The notes: generated by a model from the letters alone, not told the origin. Positions 23,401 through 34,850 are shown, counted from the first letter of the stretch. The stretch is DNA of 64,000 nt from Callipepla californica brunnescens (GCA_023055505.1 JALIRH010000144.1:248001-312000); one strand, 5' to 3'. Translations and numbers: made by a program.

Positions 23401-24679
23401 CCATCAGCGATCGAACCTAAACGTTACAAAGGGGAGCTCCAACTGAACTGCACCGTGACATGAAAATAAAGGTGTGTGTCCTGCACTTCCTCAGGCCATC
23501 TCATACACAAGCAAACGGGAAGGACGAATTCTGAAGGGATACGCTAACTAAAAACCCATTCAGAGTACAGCTGATCTCTATCTCTGCAAGAATCAGAGTT
23601 ATTTAAAACAAGTATCATACCGTCCAGAGCTTCAGAAGATGTATGTATTAAAGATCTTTTCAACACAAGCACGTTTTCTCCTCAAACACCTGCCCTTTAA
23701 TTGGCACTGCAGCTCTTATACAACTGAGTCTGTAACAAAGCATCTGTTTTTAATGCTATGGTAAACTGCCTTGTTTTGTAAGTCTCATTCCTGAGGAGAA
23801 AACACAACTCCTCCAGACCAAGTCATCGAATAAAGTATCAAGTTATCCTCCTTCTCTGAACAGCAGTCAGCTCCATCTGCATGAACCCCGGTACGATCCA
23901 CACTGGAAACCATTACTTACAGAAACTGGTAGCAAGATTTAGCAGATCTACTACACAAATCCTAGACAGCAATTCTATTACCAAGTTACCACGAAGCTTC
24001 TGAGCTGCTCACATGGAAGAAAATAGGTTTAGTATGTTTAAATAAACCATACAGATGTGTATTCTTTTATTTGATGTTGATCTGCAGGACTATTAATACT
24101 GCGCTGAATCAACCAACAATTACCCAAAGCAAGGGAAGTTTTCTGAAGTCATCCTTTACACAAAGAAGCCTCTGAATTTAGGAACAGTGTCTAAATTTGC
24201 ACAGTATTTTTACTGAAGCGTGGATTACCTTGGATAATACAGGCAAACAAAGCTGTCTCCTTGGAGGAACATCAAAGCGCTGACTTCCAGAAAGCAGTGG
24301 AGAAGCAGATGGTGAGAACGGACTTTCCCTGCAGAGCTCAGCAGCTAAATGATTCCAGTGTTCAAGACAAATCTGGAAAACTTCAGTTTCTTCTACTTCT
24401 GATACCAATAACTTATAATGAAGAGCCTGGAAAAAGTGTTTCAAGCATCTATTTACTAATTACTTTGAACACAGAAGTAGATTAAGAGCACATCACTTCA
24501 AGTTTTGTGATCCAAAGACCGATAAAATGCTGAATTACAGTAAAATTCATTAACGATGTACAGTAACACTGCAGGGACGTTTACTTACTAGTCAAAGTTA
24601 TGAGCAATGGAGCAACTAAACAAAGCACAGCACCGTGTCAGCTGATGTTATTTTGAACGTGAGCATCAATTCTTAAGTA

Positions 24680-25565
24680 GACTAGTCTAAAGATACCTAA
24701 AAAAACCAAAATGCAATTGCCAAATTCATCCCTTTCTGTATTATCAAACTTCCACCCACCCTCTGAGCTTCTACTAGACGTTTTCTTTCAGATCCTTAAA
24801 AAAAAAAAAAGAAACAACCCTTAAATGCTTGTTTGAAGGACTGCTGTTCTCAATACTTACTGCTGCTCTGCTTTCCAAACCCTCTGGGAATCTGAAAGAA
24901 AACCTTCAGAAACCACACTGCTTATCTGCATCCAATGCAAGACATCTACGAGAACATTGTCACCGTCACCAACTAAACAGCCACCATGCAGACTGAAAAG
25001 CTCGGAGCCTACCAGTGAACCAAACAGAACAGAGCAATTTATAAAGTAGATTTTGTTTTTGTAGCTAAGACACTCAGCAATTCAAAGCATTTCAGGCAGA
25101 GGTCTGATTCGACATCTCTAGCTGAGATCCCTCCCTGACACAGGGATTCAAAACCACCTTCACATTATTCCCACACACATCCATTGTTGTCAGCAATTTC
25201 ACTTTAAATAGCTTATCCAGCTTCTTCCACTAGTCTAGAAGACTCCAATGAATCCACACAGCAATTTCAGAAGATCAGCTACATCCAGAGTAGGAATAAC
25301 CAGATCAGAACTGCACAGCTACTTTTAGAAGGCTTTTTCCCCACACTATGATCTGTTATACTGCGAGTTACAGCAGTGAAATTTGCAGCAATTTTAAGCC
25401 ACTCTAAAAAATTTTGAGGAACATTTCAACATTCTAAATTGTTCAGAATTGAGTTTTGCAGATGTCCATTTAAAGATGTTAATTTTAGCTATCTTCATGC
25501 AATATTCTTGTCTGCTGGACAAGATTTGAAGACTGTGCTCCAACTTGCATACACACAGGACATTC
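24680..25565. other. Left-arm-only intron sequence
   Basis: About 0.9 kb in an XPO1 intron has no counterpart in the right arm: position 24,680 is joined directly to about 25,566 in the mirror (near 36,215). It is AT-rich, with no recognised repeat or exon. It may be ancestral sequence deleted from the right arm or an insertion here. Confidence 0.55.
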
Positions 25566-26929
25566 AAATTCAGATTCTTCACAATGTCTCACAATGTTGA
25601 AACGAGCGTTCTTGATTGACAATTATTTTGCAAAAGCTCCTAATTCTGAGGTAAGGAATTCCTCATCAAAGCTTTTTGCTTGCCTTTTGTTTGGTTGTCT
25701 TTTAAATAGAGCACAAAACAATCAATCAATCAGTTTTCTAAATGAGCTATAATTTGCTATTTGCAAACATGTAGATATATATAGTAAAGGGCAACCAGGA
25801 AAAGAAATGTGTTGCATTTCTGGAATCCAGATACCTTGCAAGCATTGTACCTACAAGACAGACCCAACCAATGAAAAACTGGTCTCCAGGTTGATAGCAT
25901 GTTTTGGGTTAATTTGTCGTTTTTGGTTTTTCTTGAGTGTGTCTCAGACTAGTTCCTCAACCTATGGCCTCCACACCTGTACACGGCTCAACTCTGGGAC
26001 ACCACAGAGACTGCTACAAGGGCCTATAGAGACAGTTTCATCCCATAGGAGCTCAGGGATAGGAGAGAAAGGTCACCAAGTGGAACATAGGTCCTCCACC
26101 AAGACCCTTAACACTACATAAAGCGTGCCTATTAAGCAGCACTTCCTAGAGTTCCAGCATTAAAGGCCGTGCTTACAACACTGAAACTAAACACAGACCA
26201 CAAGGACAATACTCTAAGCATATTCAGTCAACATCTGGGAAATGATGATTTAGGCAAGAAGCTACACCAGGGCAGAAGAGCTGGAGCATGGCACGTGCTG
26301 TACACCAGAAACCAAGCTTGGATGTTGAATAAAAACAAAGTACACTGTTTCACACACAAACTGACACAAACCACAGCAGCAGCTGCCTGTATGCCTGAGT
26401 TAGACCAAAATATTTTTGCTACCCGTGGAAAAAAGGTGACACAGAAATTCTCTGAAAGCATTTTAAAGCTGTGGTTACACATGAAAGGAAAGACAAGTAA
26501 GAAGAGAGAGAGAAAAACATATATTTTGTACAGGATCTTTTAGGATTGCAGCAATGAACATAGATTGTTATTAAAGCACACTTGGAATAATCTGACAGGT
26601 TTCTTGTAATCATGGAATTTACTGCTCATGGCGAAAAAATTCTTCTAGCCAGTACATGCACAACAATCTGGAGGTCATATCAGTATCGCATTACTGGAGT
26701 ATGAGAAACCTCTACTTTTGAACTGCACAAACCATGCAGCTTACCTCCATGAACGTTTCCCTCAGATTGAACCTTTTTTCTATAGGTTGACCGTGTTCCC
26801 TGAGAAACGTGCAGAGAAACAAACTGAGATTCGGAGTGAAGTTCTGTTCATCATCTTTTCCATCTGAGCAGGAAAGTTGCATATCGGTATTTAATGGAAG
26901 CACATAAGAAAAGGAAGACAGACATTAAT

Positions 26930-27240
26930 AACATCCCCTTCGAGTCTTTTATTCTCAAGGCTGCACAAACCCAGGTTCCTCACAAGAAAAGTGTTCCGTG
27001 CCCTTTATCATCTCTGTAGCCCTCCACTGGACTCTTTCCAGGAGATCCCTGATTTTCCTTTTTTTGTATCGAGGATCTCAGAACTGGATACACTGCTCCA
27101 GGTGAGGCCTCACCAGGTCAGAGCAGAGGGGGAGCATCACCTCCCTTGATCTGCTGGCCACACTCTTTTTACTGAGTTAGGATCCCATGGGACTTTCTGG
27201 CCACCAGGGCACACTGCTAGCTCATGGCCAGCCTGCTGTC
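26930..27240 (-). mobile_element. CR1 LINE fragment in XPO1 intron (left arm)
   Basis: Reverse-complement CR1 internal 3' sequence, with 'atctctgtagccctccactg', 'gactctttccaggagatccc', 'gaactggatacactgctcca' and 'ggtgaggcctcacc'. It lies just upstream of the XPO1 exon 26,745-26,903, whose acceptor is lost. It is mirrored at 34,540-34,850, so the insertion predates the palindrome. Confidence 0.85.
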
Positions 27241-28436
27241 CAGCAATAAACAAAAATTAACAAAAATGAAGAATCAAAACTAAACAAAACAGCAAAAGGA
27301 GAGGAAAAAGTCACGTTTCTAGAACAAACTAATTCAGGTGCAGTAAACTTTTAAATTTAATTCTAGCTAAAGAGTTCTATAGCTCCTCTTGAAGCCCATA
27401 ATGAGGGAGGAGGATGAGGGCAGAAAAGAAGCACGCCTTTCTGAGAAGACCTCAAAGACAGACAAAACCTGTATTGCACACCACAGAAAAAAAGGGATAC
27501 AAAAACAGAATCAATCTAATTGTTCAGAAGCGTTATTAAAAAGAAACAAAACAGCTTTGGTATGAGTCTACCTACACTGAAATGGACAGATGTGAAAACA
27601 CATCTGCAGTTACCCCTCCTGCCTTCACAATAAAAAGTATACGAACTTCTGGCATTTCAATACACTTAAATAATGTGTGCTGAGGACATAGCAGCACCTT
27701 ACCCACCTGCCACCATTTTTCTCAGACAACCTGAGAACACAAAACAAATCTTTAATTCAACAAAATTAATAAATCCTGCAGAAATACAGCTGTTCCTCAG
27801 ACTCATACAAATTTATGTCTCCTGATCAAGCCATAAGCAAATACACAAAAACAACACAATGAAACGTACAATTTCTCAAGAGCTTTGCCAATTGAACTAG
27901 ATTGCTAAAAGTAGGAGTAGAAAAAAAAAAAACATTTGCTAAAACATTACCTGTTTTAACTGCATCATGGTTAAGGTAAAAAGGGTCACATGTTGCTCTT
28001 CATACTGGCTTACACTGGCGCCTGCAATCTCTGTGAGGCACTTTAAAGAGACCTTCCAAAACATGGGAACATTTCTTTCCTCAGTAGTTCTTAAAAGAAA
28101 GAATTTTACACAAGTGTTATATACCATGCTTTTTGCAACTTTTATACTAAAAAACGATCAGAAATTACATACACACCTTGCATATTAGTGTGCTGATTAA
28201 CTTAGTCTCATACATATATCCCAGAGGAATCCAGTTCAGAAATCGCAGCAAAGTTTCCAAAGTGGCCTGAATTAAAGGAGCATTTTGGGAGTTTTCCTGT
28301 AAAGACAGAACAGTGCATACAATATTACCAGGCATGGCTGGCTGGGGGTGGGCAGGAAAAGGTTGAATAAAAAAATACCATACTTACCATCACAAACTGA
28401 CACAGCTGGAAAATCTGAGAGAACTCATTGCACATA

Positions 28437-28954
28437 CTATAAAAAAAATCGAATTAAGCAATATCACGTTCCAAAAATCTGCATTAATCAAAGTGCCTGA
28501 GACCACAAATCGCATTCTGAAGACCTAGACGTGCTTGGAAGCATTCACAAGCCACCTTACTTCTTCACCAACCCTGACAAGAGCAACACTTATTTAAGAA
28601 CTCCAAATCTGTGTCCACAATTATCTAGCACAGAAATGCAAGCAGTGTGGAAATCTGTGACAAGGGTAGGACCAAACTAAAATGCTGGAACATGAATGCA
28701 CGTAGTCTGGGAACAAGCAAAGACCTGCAGCACACCTACAGGGCTAGTAAAACAGGACCTCAGCTACAGGAGAAAGGAACTCCAACTGGAAAGTCAGTCT
28801 CAATGAGAGCTCAGCTCAAGTGCATGAACACCACTGCATGGAACACAGGGAACAAGCTGGAACAGTCGCAGGCTCAGATGTCACTGGCACCACTGAGATG
28901 TGGTAGCATAATTCTCATGACTGAAATAAAGGAACAGATGGGTATAAACTCTAC
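28437..28954. other. Unassigned stretch between XPO1 and minisatellite (left)
   Basis: No gene was recognised. A 115-codon ORF (28,647-28,994) is also present in the right arm (32,783-33,130) but runs into the minisatellite and has no known motif. The segment is intron-like if the 90-bp exon at 29,718-29,807 is spliced to XPO1. Confidence 0.4.
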
Positions 28955-29590
28955 GGGTCCCTGTGGGTCTCTATGGGTCCCTGTGGGATCCTAAGGGTCC
29001 CAGTGTCTCTCTATGGGTCCCTATGGTTCTCTATGGGTCCCTATGGATCCCAATGTCTTTCTATGGGTCCCAGTGTCTCTCTATGGGTCTCTGAAGGAGT
29101 GCTCAGGCACTGGAATGGCCTGACCTCATCTATCTATGAATCTATGGGTCTCTGTGGGTCCCTATAGGCCTCCATGGGTCTCTATGGATCCCTATGGGTC
29201 CCAGTGTCTCTCTATGGGACCCTATAGCTCCCAATGTCTCTCTATGGGTCTCTGTGGGTCCCTATAGGTCTCCATGGGTCTCTATGGATCTCTTTGGGTC
29301 CCAGTGTCTTTCTATGGGTCCCTATGGCTCCCAATATCTCTCTATGGGTCCCTATGGGTCTCTGAGAGTCTCTGTGGGTCTCATTGGGACCCCGTGTCTC
29401 TCTATGGGTCCCTATGGCTCCCAATGTCTCTCTATGGGTCCCTATAAGTCTCTATGGGTCCCTATGGTCCCTGTGGGTCTCTATGGGTCCCAGTGTGTCC
29501 CTATGGGTCTCTGTAAATCCCTATGGGCCTCTGTGGATCCCAGTGTGTCCCTACGGTTCTCTATGAGTCTCTATGGGACCCAGTGTCTGT
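28955..29590 (+). repeat. CTATGGGTCC-type minisatellite (left arm)
   Basis: Tandem near-10-bp units (CTATGGGTCC, CTATGGGTCT, CTGTGGGTCC) are interspersed with CCAGTGTCTCT and CCAATGTCTCT. A CR1-like piece, 'gctcaggcactggaatggcc', is embedded near 29,100. Because the unit is not a multiple of three in most places, repetitive Met-Gly-Pro-Tyr-Gly-Ser ORFs appear in all frames and are not genes. Related arrays lie at 30,246-30,860, 31,392-31,533 and 32,178-32,832. Confidence 0.93.
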
Positions 29591-29717
29591 CTGAAGGAAG
29601 AGGAGCTGCTGCTCTGCCCTGCAGCCCCCTGGCTCACCTCGGAAGGTTTGTGGGGTGAGAGAGGGGAGGGGGGGAGGAACAGCCGTACTGTGTGTAGCCC
29701 CCATGGGCAGAGCTCAC

Positions 29718-29807
29718 CTGCAAGACGCCGTGCAGCTCCTCACCAATGCTGGTGCTGGGGCGGACAAACAGCAGCGTGTGCAGCATTTGGTCCAGAGCCC
29801 TCAGGGT
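29718..29807 (-). CDS. 90-bp exon, possibly MROH-like (left arm)
   Basis: This open exon of 30 codons has good splice borders (cacag acceptor, gtgagc donor). It reads TLRALDQMLHTLLFVRPSTS, then a short tail ending GVLQ. The amphipathic, HEAT-like pattern suggests a maestro HEAT-like repeat (MROH) family exon, but this is a weak assignment. It follows the CCAAT promoter region and a short first exon, and could be the first spliced exon of a transcript continuing into the truncated XPO1. It is identical in layout at 31,970-32,059. Confidence 0.4.
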
Positions 29808-29929
29808 CTGTGGGAAGGATGGGGGAGGGGAGCACAGCCAGACCCTGTCCTGCAAGGCTCTGAGGAGCCGCGCTTCCCCATCCCGCGCTCACGTGACGCT
29901 CACCCCCGTCCGCTTCGACTCACCACAGC

Positions 29930-30236
29930 TCACTCTCCTCGCCCGGACTCGCCCTCACTTGGCATGGCGGGCCGGGCACGGCCACCGGCACTGCGCACGC
30001 TCGGCTTCCCGCACCGCTCGTCCAATCGCCGCTCCTCCCGAGCTTTGGGTGACGGCGACTCCAGCCAATCGGCGCCGCGCAGACCGAGGGGGCGGGCGCC
30101 GCGCGGGGCCAATCACTCACGGTGCCGGAGCTCGAGCGGGAAAAGGGGCCGGGGGAGGGACTGCGTAGAACAGGCAGCGGTCGCAACCAATGACAAGGCC
30201 CGATGGGAAGGGCCGGCCAATAGGAAAGGCGGTGTG
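29930..30236 (-). promoter_or_regulatory. GC-rich CCAAT-box promoter region (left arm)
   Basis: Five CCAAT pentamers lie on the plus strand at 30,022, 30,065, 30,109, 30,187 and 30,217, with a GGGGGCGGGC GC-box at about 30,088-30,097, all inside a CpG-rich island. This matches a TATA-less, NF-Y/Sp1-type promoter. The transcript direction is inferred from the short exon with a GT donor and the 90-bp exon located on the minus strand. The right arm has the same five boxes. Confidence 0.7.
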
Positions 30237-30245
30237 CGGGGCTAC

Positions 30246-30860
30246 GGGTCTATGGGTCTCCATGGGTCCCTATGGGTCTCCATGGGTCTCTGTGTGTCCC
30301 TACGAGTCCCTATGGGTCCCTATAAATCCCAATGTCTCTCTATGGGTCCCTATGGGTCTCTGTGGATCCCTATAAGTCCCAGTGTCTCTCTATAAGTCTC
30401 TGAAGGAGTGCTCAGGCACTGGGATGGCCTGACCTAATGTATCTATGAATCTATGGGCCTCTGTGGGGTCCCTATGGGTCTCCATGGGTCCCTATGGGTC
30501 TCTGTGGGTCCCAGTGTCTCTCTGTGGGTCCTTATGTGTCCAAATGTTCTCTATGGGTCTCTATGGGTCCCTATGGGGGTCTATGATGTCTCTGGGTCTC
30601 TATGGGTCTCTGTGGGTCCCAGTGTCTCTCTATGGGTCTCTGTGGGTCCCAATGTGTCCCTATGGTTCTCTGTGGGTTCTCCATGGGTCCCAGTGTGTTT
30701 CTATGGGTCTCTGTGGATCCTTATGGGTCTCTTTGGGTCCCAGTGTCTCTCTATGGGTCCCTATGGGTCTCTGTGGGTCCCAGGGTCTCTCTATGGGCCT
30801 CTGTGGGTCCCAATGGGTCTCTATGGGTCCCTATGGGTCTCTTTATGGTCTCCAGGGCCC
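30246..30860 (+). repeat. CTATGGGTCC-type minisatellite in spacer
   Basis: Same repeat family and strand as 28,955-29,590, including another copy of the embedded 'gctcaggcactgggatggcc' CR1-like piece near 30,410. It generates ORFs of up to 208 codons that are artefacts of the repeat. Confidence 0.92.
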
Positions 30861-31280
30861 CATGGCCAGAGCCCCTCAAGCCCCTTGCTTCTGAGTCCTG
30901 GCAGTGCTTTGGATTGCAGCCTGCTGACAGCTGGGGGACATCTCCCCTTTTTTTTCTGCAGAAAACAAACCCAGCCCCTTCCTTGCATTCAGTGGCAGGA
31001 GTTGGAGGTGCTCTCTTGGATTCCAGAGCATTCTGCCCTGTTATCTGCAGCACCACAACCTCTGCAGCTCCTGAGGTAGCCGGGCAGCAGGACATCCAGA
31101 AACGTGGAATGCTGTTGGACATTTTTGTCCCCACTCATCACTGGATTAGGTTTATGGATTAGGTTTAGGGTTTGGGATCCGCGATTCCGCTTCCGAATGA
31201 TACCTGTAACACGAAACATTCCTGCAAAGGCATCTTGGAAAAGCAGATGGAAGAGATGTGGTGTCTATTAGTTTATAACA

Positions 31281-31325
31281 CAATAAATAAACTGTAAATA
31301 AATAAATAAACACAATAAATAAATC
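31281..31325 (+). repeat. AATAAATA microsatellite
   Basis: A short A/T-rich run of AATAAATA and TAAATAAATAAATAAA units, located in the palindrome spacer only. Confidence 0.8.
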
Positions 31326-31391
31326 TTCTAGTAAAGCCTTCCAGATTATTTTCACGAGCCAAAGTGAAATGATAAATTTGACTCTTTTTAG

Positions 31392-31533
31392 GAGAAATAC
31401 CCCATAGACCCCAAAAGGAACCCATAGAGACCCATAGATTCATAGATACATGAGGTCAGGCCATTCCAGTGCCTCAGCACTCCTTCATAGACCATAGAGA
31501 GACACTGGGACCCACAGGGATCCACAGAGACCC
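31392..31533 (-). repeat. Short inverted minisatellite block at right edge of spacer
   Basis: Reverse-complement units (GACCCATAGA, GGACCCATAG) flank a CR1-like 'ggccattccagtgcctcagc' piece. The block connects the spacer to the right arm and is much shorter than the array on the left edge of the spacer. Confidence 0.85.
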
Positions 31534-31544
31534 ATAGCCCCGGA

Positions 31545-31855
31545 CACCGCCTCTCCTATTGGCCGGCCCTTCCCATCGGGCCTTCTCATTGGTTGTCACC
31601 GCTGCCTGTTCTACGCAGTCCCTCCCCTGCCCTTTTTCCTGCTTGAGCTCCGGCGCCGTGAGTGATTGGCCCCGCGCGGCGCCCGCCCCCTCGGTCTGCG
31701 CGGCGCCGATTGGCTGGAGTCGCCGTCACCCAAAGCTCGGGAGGAGCGGCGATTGGACGAGCGGTGCGGGAAGCCGAGCGTGCGCAGTGCCGGTGGCCGT
31801 GCCCGGCCCGCCATGCCAAGTGAGGGCGAGTCCGGGCGAGGAGAGTGAGCTGTGG
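31545..31855 (+). promoter_or_regulatory. GC-rich CCAAT-box promoter region (right arm)
   Basis: Mirror of 29,930-30,236, with the same five CCAAT boxes (as ATTGG on the plus strand) and a GC-box. A short open first exon with ATG at 31,812 (MPSEGESGRGE, then stop) ends at 31,854 before gtgagt. Transcription is predicted rightward into the 90-bp exon and XPO1. Confidence 0.7.
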
Positions 31856-31969
31856 TGAGTCGAAGCGGACGGGGTGAGCGTCACGTGAGCGCGGGATGGG
31901 GAAGCGCGGCTCCTCAGAGCCTTGCAGGACAGGGTCTGGCTGTGCTCCCCTCCCCCATCCTTCCCACAG

Positions 31970-32059
31970 ACCCTGAGGGCTCTGGACCAAATGCTGCACA
32001 CGCTGCTGTTTGTCCGCCCCAGCACCAGCATTGGTGAGGAGCTGCACGGCGTCTTGCAG
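31970..32059 (+). CDS. 90-bp exon, possibly MROH-like (right arm)
   Basis: Acceptor ttcccacag at 31,961-31,969 and donor gtgagc at 32,060. The 30 codons are the same as in the left arm, with an internal ATG at 31,991. The HEAT-repeat-like assignment (MROH family) is tentative. No further exon of such a gene was found downstream; the next recognisable exon is XPO1 at 33,341. Confidence 0.4.
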
Positions 32060-32177
32060 GTGAGCTCTGCCCATGGGGGCTACACACAGTACGGCTGTTC
32101 CTCCCCCCCTCCCCTCTCTCACCCCACAAACCTTCCGAGGTGAGCCAGGGGGCTGCAGGGCAGAGCAGCAGCTCCTC

Positions 32178-32832
32178 TTCCTTCAGACAGACACTGGGTC
32201 CCATAGAGACTCATAGAGAACCGTAGGGACACACTGGGATCCACAGAGGCCCATAGGGATTTACAGAGACCCATAGGGACACACTGGGACCCATAGAGAC
32301 CCACAGGGACCATAGGGACCCATAGAGACTTATAGGGACCCATAGAGAGACATTGGGAGCCATAGGGACCCATAGAGAGACTCGGGGTCCCAATGAGACC
32401 CACAGAGACTCTCATAGACCCATAGGGACCCATAGAGAGATATTGGGAGCCATAGGGATCCATAGAGAGACACTGGGACCCAAAGAGATCCATAGAGACC
32501 CATGGAGACCTATAGGGACCCACAGAGACTCATAGAGAGACATTGGGAGCTATAGGGTCCCATAGAGAGACACTGGGACCCATAGGGATCCATAGAGACC
32601 CATGGAGGCCTATAGGGACCCACAGAGACCCATAGATTCATAGATAGATGAGGTCAGGCCATTCCAGTGCCTGAGCACTCCTTCAGAGACCCATAGAGAG
32701 ACACTGGGACCCATAGAAAGACATTGGGATCCATAGGGACCCATAGAGAACCATAGGGACCCATAGAGAGACACTGGGACCCTTAGGATCCCACAGGGAC
32801 CCATAGAGACCCACAGGGACCCGTAGAGTTTA
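32178..32832 (-). repeat. CTATGGGTCC-type minisatellite (right arm)
   Basis: Inverted counterpart of 28,955-29,590. Units read GGACCCATAG and AGACCCATAG on the plus strand, with the embedded CR1-like 'ggccattccagtgcctgagc' piece near 32,660. Length is almost the same as in the left arm. Confidence 0.93.
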
Positions 32833-33340
32833 TACCCATCTGTTCCTTTATTTCAGTCATGAGAATTATGCTACCACATCTCAGTGGTGCCAGTGACATC
32901 TGAGCCTGCGACTGTTCCAGCTTGTTCCCTGTGTTCCATGCAGTGGTGTTCATGCACTTGAGCTGAGCTCTCATTGAGACTGACTTTCCAGTTGGAGTTC
33001 CTTTCTCCTGTAGCTGAGGTCCTGTTTTACTAGCCCTGTAGGTGTGCTGCAGGTCTTTGCTTGTTCCCAGACTACGTGCATTCATGTTCCAGCATTTTAG
33101 TTTGGTCCTACCCTTGTCACAGATTTCCACACTGCTTGCATTTCTGTGCTAGATAATTGTGGACACAGATTTGGAGTTCTTAAATAAGTGTTGCTCTTGT
33201 CAGGGTTGGTGAAGAAGTAAGGTGGCTTGTGAATGCTTCCAAGCACGTCTAGGTCTTCAGAATGCGATTTGTGGTCTCAGGCACTTTGATTAATGCAGAT
33301 TTTTGGAACGTGATATTGCTTAATTCGATTTTTTTTATAG
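32833..33340. other. Unassigned stretch between minisatellite and XPO1 (right)
   Basis: Mirror of 28,437-28,954; no gene was recognised. Probably intron between the 90-bp exon and the first XPO1 exon. Confidence 0.4.
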
Positions 33341-34539
33341 TATGTGCAATGAGTTCTCTCAGATTTTCCAGCTGTGTCAGTTTGTGATGGTAAGTATGGT
33401 ATTTTTTTATTCAACCTTTTCCTGCCCACCCCCAGCCAGCCATGCCTGGTAATATTGTACGCACTGTTCTGTCTTTACAGGAAAACTCCCAAAATGCTCC
33501 TTTAATTCAGGCCACTTTGGAAACTTTGCTGCGATTTCTGAACTGGATTCCTCTGGGATATATGTATGAGACTAAGTTAATCAGCACACTAATATGCAAG
33601 GTGTGTATGTAATTTCTGATCGTTTTTTAGTATAAAAGTTGCAAAAAGCATGGTATATAACACTTGTGTAAAATTCTTTCTTTTAAGAACTACTGAGGAA
33701 AGAAATGTTCCCATGTTTTGGAAGGTCTCTTTAAAGTGCCTCACAGAGATTGCAGGCGCCAGTGTAAGCCAGTATGAAGAGCAACATGTGACCCTTTTTA
33801 CCTTAACCATGATGCAGTTAAAACAGGTAATGTTTTAGCAAATGTTTTTTTTTTTTCTACTCCTACTTTTAGCAATCTAGTTCAATTGGCAAAGCTCTTG
33901 AGAAATTGTACGTTTCATTGTGTTGTTTTTGTGTATTTGCTTATGGCTTGATCAGGAGACATAAATTTGTATGAGTCTGAGGAACAGCTGTATTTCTGCA
34001 GGATTTATTAATTTTGTTGAATTAAAGATTTGTTTTGTGTTCTCAGGTTGTCTGAGAAAAATGGTGGCAGGTGGGTAAGGTGCTGCTATGTCCTCAGCAC
34101 ACATTATTTAAGTGTATTGAAATGCCAGAAGTTCGTATACTTTTTATTGTGAAGGCAGGAAGGGTAACTGCAGATGTGTTTTCACATCTGTCCATTTCAG
34201 TGTAGGTAGACTCATACCAAAGCTGTTTTGTTTCTTTTTAATAACGCTTCTGAACAATTAGATTGATTCTGTTTTTGTATCCCTTTTTTTCTGTGGTGTG
34301 CAATACAGGTTTTGTCTGTCTTTGAGGTCTTCTCAGAAAGGCGTGCTTCTTTTCTGCCCTCATCCTCCTCCCTCATTATGGGCTTCAAGAGGAGCTATAG
34401 AACTTTTTAGCTAGAATTAAATTTAAAAGTTTACTGCACCTGAATTAGTTTGTTCTAGAAACGTGACTTTTTCCTCTCCTTTTGCTGTTTTGTTTAGTTT
34501 TGATTCTTCATTTTTGTTAATTTTTGTTTATTGCTGGAC

Positions 34540-34850
34540 AGCAGGCTGGCCATGAGCTAGCAGTGTGCCCTGGTGGCCAGAAAGTCCCATGGGATCCTAA
34601 CTCAGTAAAAAGAGTGTGGCCAGCAGATCAAGGGAGGTGATGCTCCCCCTCTGCTCTGACCTGGTGAGGCCTCACCTGGAGCACTGTATCCAGTTCTGGG
34701 CTCCTCGATACAAAAAAAGGAAAATCAGGGATCTCCTGGAAAGAGTCCAGTGGAGGGCTACAGAGATGATAAAGGGCACGGAACACTTTTCTTGTGAGGA
34801 ACCTGGGTTTGTGCAGCCTTGAGAATAAAAGACTCGAAGGGGATGTTATT
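34540..34850 (+). mobile_element. CR1 LINE fragment in XPO1 intron (right arm)
   Basis: Forward CR1 3' sequence ('gtgaggcctcacctggagca', 'gtatccagttctgggctcct', 'agagtccagtggagggctac', 'agagatgataaagggcacgg'), ending shortly before the XPO1 exon at 34,874. That exon has 'cttat' where an AG acceptor is expected. Confidence 0.88.

Larger units (their letters stand above)
17413..28436 (-). pseudogene. XPO1: XPO1 pseudogene, left arm
   Basis: Exportin-1 exons in transcript order are: 28436-28388 (MCNEFSQIFQLCQFVM), 28296-28177, about 28073-27951, 26903-26745, 24426-24229 (intact 66 codons), 23416-23279, 22312-22132, then a gap, 21424-21318, 20928-20758, 19956-19788, 18766-18632, 18531-18372, 18293-18197, and the last exon at about 17520-17413 (QMSVPGILNPREIPEEICD). 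The copy starts at the MCNEF exon and lacks the N-terminal Ran-binding exons. Lesions: a frameshift in the exon at 23279-23416, a 1-bp loss in 22132-22312, two stops in 18372-18531, a 24-bp deletion in 20758-20928, loss of five middle exons, and stop TAA changed to CAA. Several acceptors are lost. It cannot encode exportin. Confidence 0.92.
4915..30245 (+). repeat. Palindrome left arm (~25.3 kb)
   Basis: The reverse complement of this segment is found at 31,534-57,300 with all landmarks in mirrored order: PNPT1-like exon, acrosin-like gene, LTR, CR1, olfactory receptor remnant, gene X, XPO1, minisatellite, 90-bp exon and CCAAT promoter. Similarity starts within the intron upstream of the PNPT1-like exon (about 4,915) and ends inside the minisatellite near 30,245. 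Differences from the right arm: extra sequence at 10,997-12,430, 17,413-18,120 and 24,680-25,565, and absence of the right-arm segments 39,262-42,607 and about 45,573-46,215. Exons compared by eye differ by only occasional substitutions. Confidence 0.95.
30246..31533. other. Palindrome spacer
   Basis: The spacer is not mirrored. It consists of a minisatellite (30,246-30,860), about 530 bp of otherwise unassigned sequence, and a short inverted minisatellite (31,392-31,533). Within the unassigned part are a TTAGG-like patch at 31,143-31,178 and an AATAAATA microsatellite at about 31,281-31,325. No convincing exon was found. Confidence 0.75.

Noticed and set aside
28955..29590. CRISPR-like appearance of regularly spaced repeats
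   Set aside because: Units are contiguous with no unique spacers, and the genome is vertebrate; this is a minisatellite.
28973..30894. Long Met-Gly-Pro-Tyr-Gly-Ser-Leu ORFs in several frames
   Set aside because: Produced by the CTATGGGTCC minisatellite in all frames; no start context, splice structure or conservation beyond the repeat.
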